This document shows positions 62,586 to 64,000 of a stretch of 64,000 nucleotides of DNA, piece after piece. The notes beneath the pieces are model-generated. The model was not told the DNA's origin. It ran no database searches and saw only the letters and a program-made list of their open reading frames with translations. The stretch is from Calvatia gigantea (lineage: Eukaryota > Basidiomycota > Agaricomycetes > Agaricales > Lycoperdaceae), in contig JACAAK010000013.1 of the NCBI GenBank assembly GCA_025093985.1, positions 558,001-622,000 of the forward strand. The letters run 5' to 3'. Made by a program: the position numbers and the translations under genes. Position 1 is the first letter of the stretch; each line of letters opens with the position of its first letter.

Positions 62586-64000
62586 TTTTGCATTTCCTAG
62601 GTTGGACTCTGCTGTCTACATATCTTCTTCATTACTATACCCCTTCCAGTGGACTAAGAATTGGTAGCCCCTTCCTTGTTTCCTTTTTCCATGGATCTCA
62701 TCCACTTTATACTCCTCTTTATTATTGATGATCACTGGGTCAGGCGCTGATGGTTGTTTCTGACTCAGGAACTTGGCCTTATATGCTAATGTCAAGAGCT
62801 GTTTGTTGAAGACATTTTGGATGGCCTATCCTTCTGATAGTACTAGCCAATATACTGCTTCTCCTATCTTTTCCTTAATAAGGAAAGGTCCATACTATTT
62901 CTGGCCTAGCTTCTTTGATGTCTGATTAGTATGGATGTTTGTGTTCTCAAGCCATACTGCATCACCTGTTTGATATGACTTGCTATAGGTTTTATTGTGG
63001 TCATGTTGCTGTTTCATCTTTTCTTGGTATGTATGTAGTGCTGATGAGATGTTGTTTTGAGCAGCTTGAAGTTGTTTCAGGAATTCTGTTGCAGCAGGGT
63101 TATCTGTTGGTGGCTTGTTCTTGCTCTTCCATGGGTGTCTTCTATAGTTTAGAAAGAATGGCATTTCTTGCATTCTCCCATGTTGTTTGTCATTGTACTG
63201 GAATTCTGCAATGGGGAGCCATTCTGCCCAATTATCCTGATCGTAGTTGCAGTATAAGTGGATGTACATTTCTACTTTTCTATTGATGCATTCTGTCTGT
63301 CCATCTGTTTGCAGGTGGTATGCTGTTGATAGATTATGTTCTATGCTGAGCCCCTTGAATAGCTCCTTAGTGAATTCTGATGTGAATTGGGGTCTTTGGT
63401 CACTGAGCACTTTCCTTGGTAGTCTGTGTAGCTTCCATATCTCATCTTGGTATATCCTTGTGATATCTTTGGATGAAATGTCCATTGTCATCACTATAAG
63501 TCATATTATTTTTGTAAAATGGTCAATGATGACTAGTATCATGTCTTTTCCTTTTGATTCTGGTAGTAGTCCGATCATATCAATGCTAATTTCTTCCCAA
63601 GGTCCATTTGGTATTGGGAGGGGATGCAGCAGTGATTTGAGCAGTGTTATCCTTGTTTTGTTCTTCTAGCAAGATTGGCAATCTCGAATGTACCTTTTTA
63701 TGTTGTTTCACATCATTGGCCACCAATAATCTTGGCTGATTAGCTCCATCATCCTGTGTTGGCCTGGGTGTCCCACATCTGGAACATTGTGGTATTATAT
63801 CAGGATTTCTTCTTGTAGCTTTTAATCTGGCAGAACATATACACTATTTTGTCTGTAGACTACTCTGTTGTCCTTGGCAAGTTTTGATTCCTGTTTTCCT
63901 AGTTCAGTGAGGACTGCTGTTTCGTATTGGGGTCTGTCCCAAATTTTCTCTAAGAATGCTGGTTTGAGGAATAATTCTGCCCATAGTAGTACAGAGTTGT
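62381..64000 (-). pseudogene. A6 pol C-terminus, runs off the window
   Basis: Integrase to chromodomain of a family A element. The core region and Asp (LSDQRPQF) are near 63400. The Glu block GQTECINRK has Arg to Cys. YNDKQHGRMQEMPFFLNY follows, then the SKKLGQK end at 62895. The chromodomain (near 62640-62580) reads YQFLVHWKG...EEDM, with TAG in place of the Trp codon. The pol tail contains a tandem duplication (62381-62585). The stop TAA is at 62381-62383. RT and gag lie beyond 64000, if present. Confidence 0.75.

Overview
This 64-kb window is a block of nested LTR retrotransposons with no recognisable host gene, rRNA, tRNA or CRISPR array. The organism looks like a filamentous fungus. I favour a basidiomycete from the chromodomain Ty3/gypsy elements, the Ty1/copia gag and the strong CpG decay, but no host gene confirms this. 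Three Ty3/gypsy (chromovirus) families were worked out from the sequence. Family A has LTRs of about 307 bp, family B about 628 bp and family C about 339 bp. Copies are labelled A1-A6, B0-B4 and C1-C2. A broken Ty1/copia element, read on the minus strand, is the substrate for several insertions.

Layout. 1-2716: AT-rich, nothing recognised. 2717-2985: LTR-A remnant. 2986-5344: C1 (minus; protease and gag fragments plus 5' LTR). 5345-6463: end of B0 (plus). 6464-8874: 3' part of A4 (minus). 8875-19019: B3 (minus, both LTRs, with a 1-kb unidentified insert). 19020-19557: copia fragment. 19558-43606: B2 (plus), inserted into copia with target-site duplication (TSD) CTGAC. A1 (20004-26388, minus, TSD CTTGG) sits inside the 5' LTR of B2, and B1 (27168-35658, plus, 5' LTR deleted) sits inside the B2 gag. 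43612-45655: copia gag and upstream region. 45656-52052: A2 (plus, TSD GTAAA). 52058-52666: copia RT/RNase H. 52667-54722: C2 end, whose LTR carries an inverted solo LTR of its own family (TSD CATAA). 54723-55782: end of B4. 55783-61927: A5 (minus, RT deleted, with a solo LTR-B in its polypurine-tract junction, TSD ATACC). 61928-64000: A6 (minus, runs off the window).

How the elements work. Families A and B share the order LTR, gag, pol (protease, RT, RNase H, integrase, chromodomain), an extra ORF3, LTR. Gag and pol overlap in the -1 frame, and both gags end with a shared GGATTTTT. Each family has its own third ORF between pol and the 3' LTR. ORF3-B ends in three CCHC zinc-knuckle-like motifs. 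ORF3-A has no domain I recognise and starts exactly six bases after the pol stop. In all three families the 10-11 bases starting 34 bases after the TATA box of the LTR are complementary to the primer-binding site that begins two bases inside the 5' LTR. This is the arrangement expected for Tf1/sushi-type self-priming.

Decay. A1 and B1 keep many CpG dinucleotides; the other copies are nearly CpG-free and full of TGA/TAG stops of the kind produced by C-to-T change. The three differences between the A1 LTRs are all at CpG. No copy in the window is fully intact.
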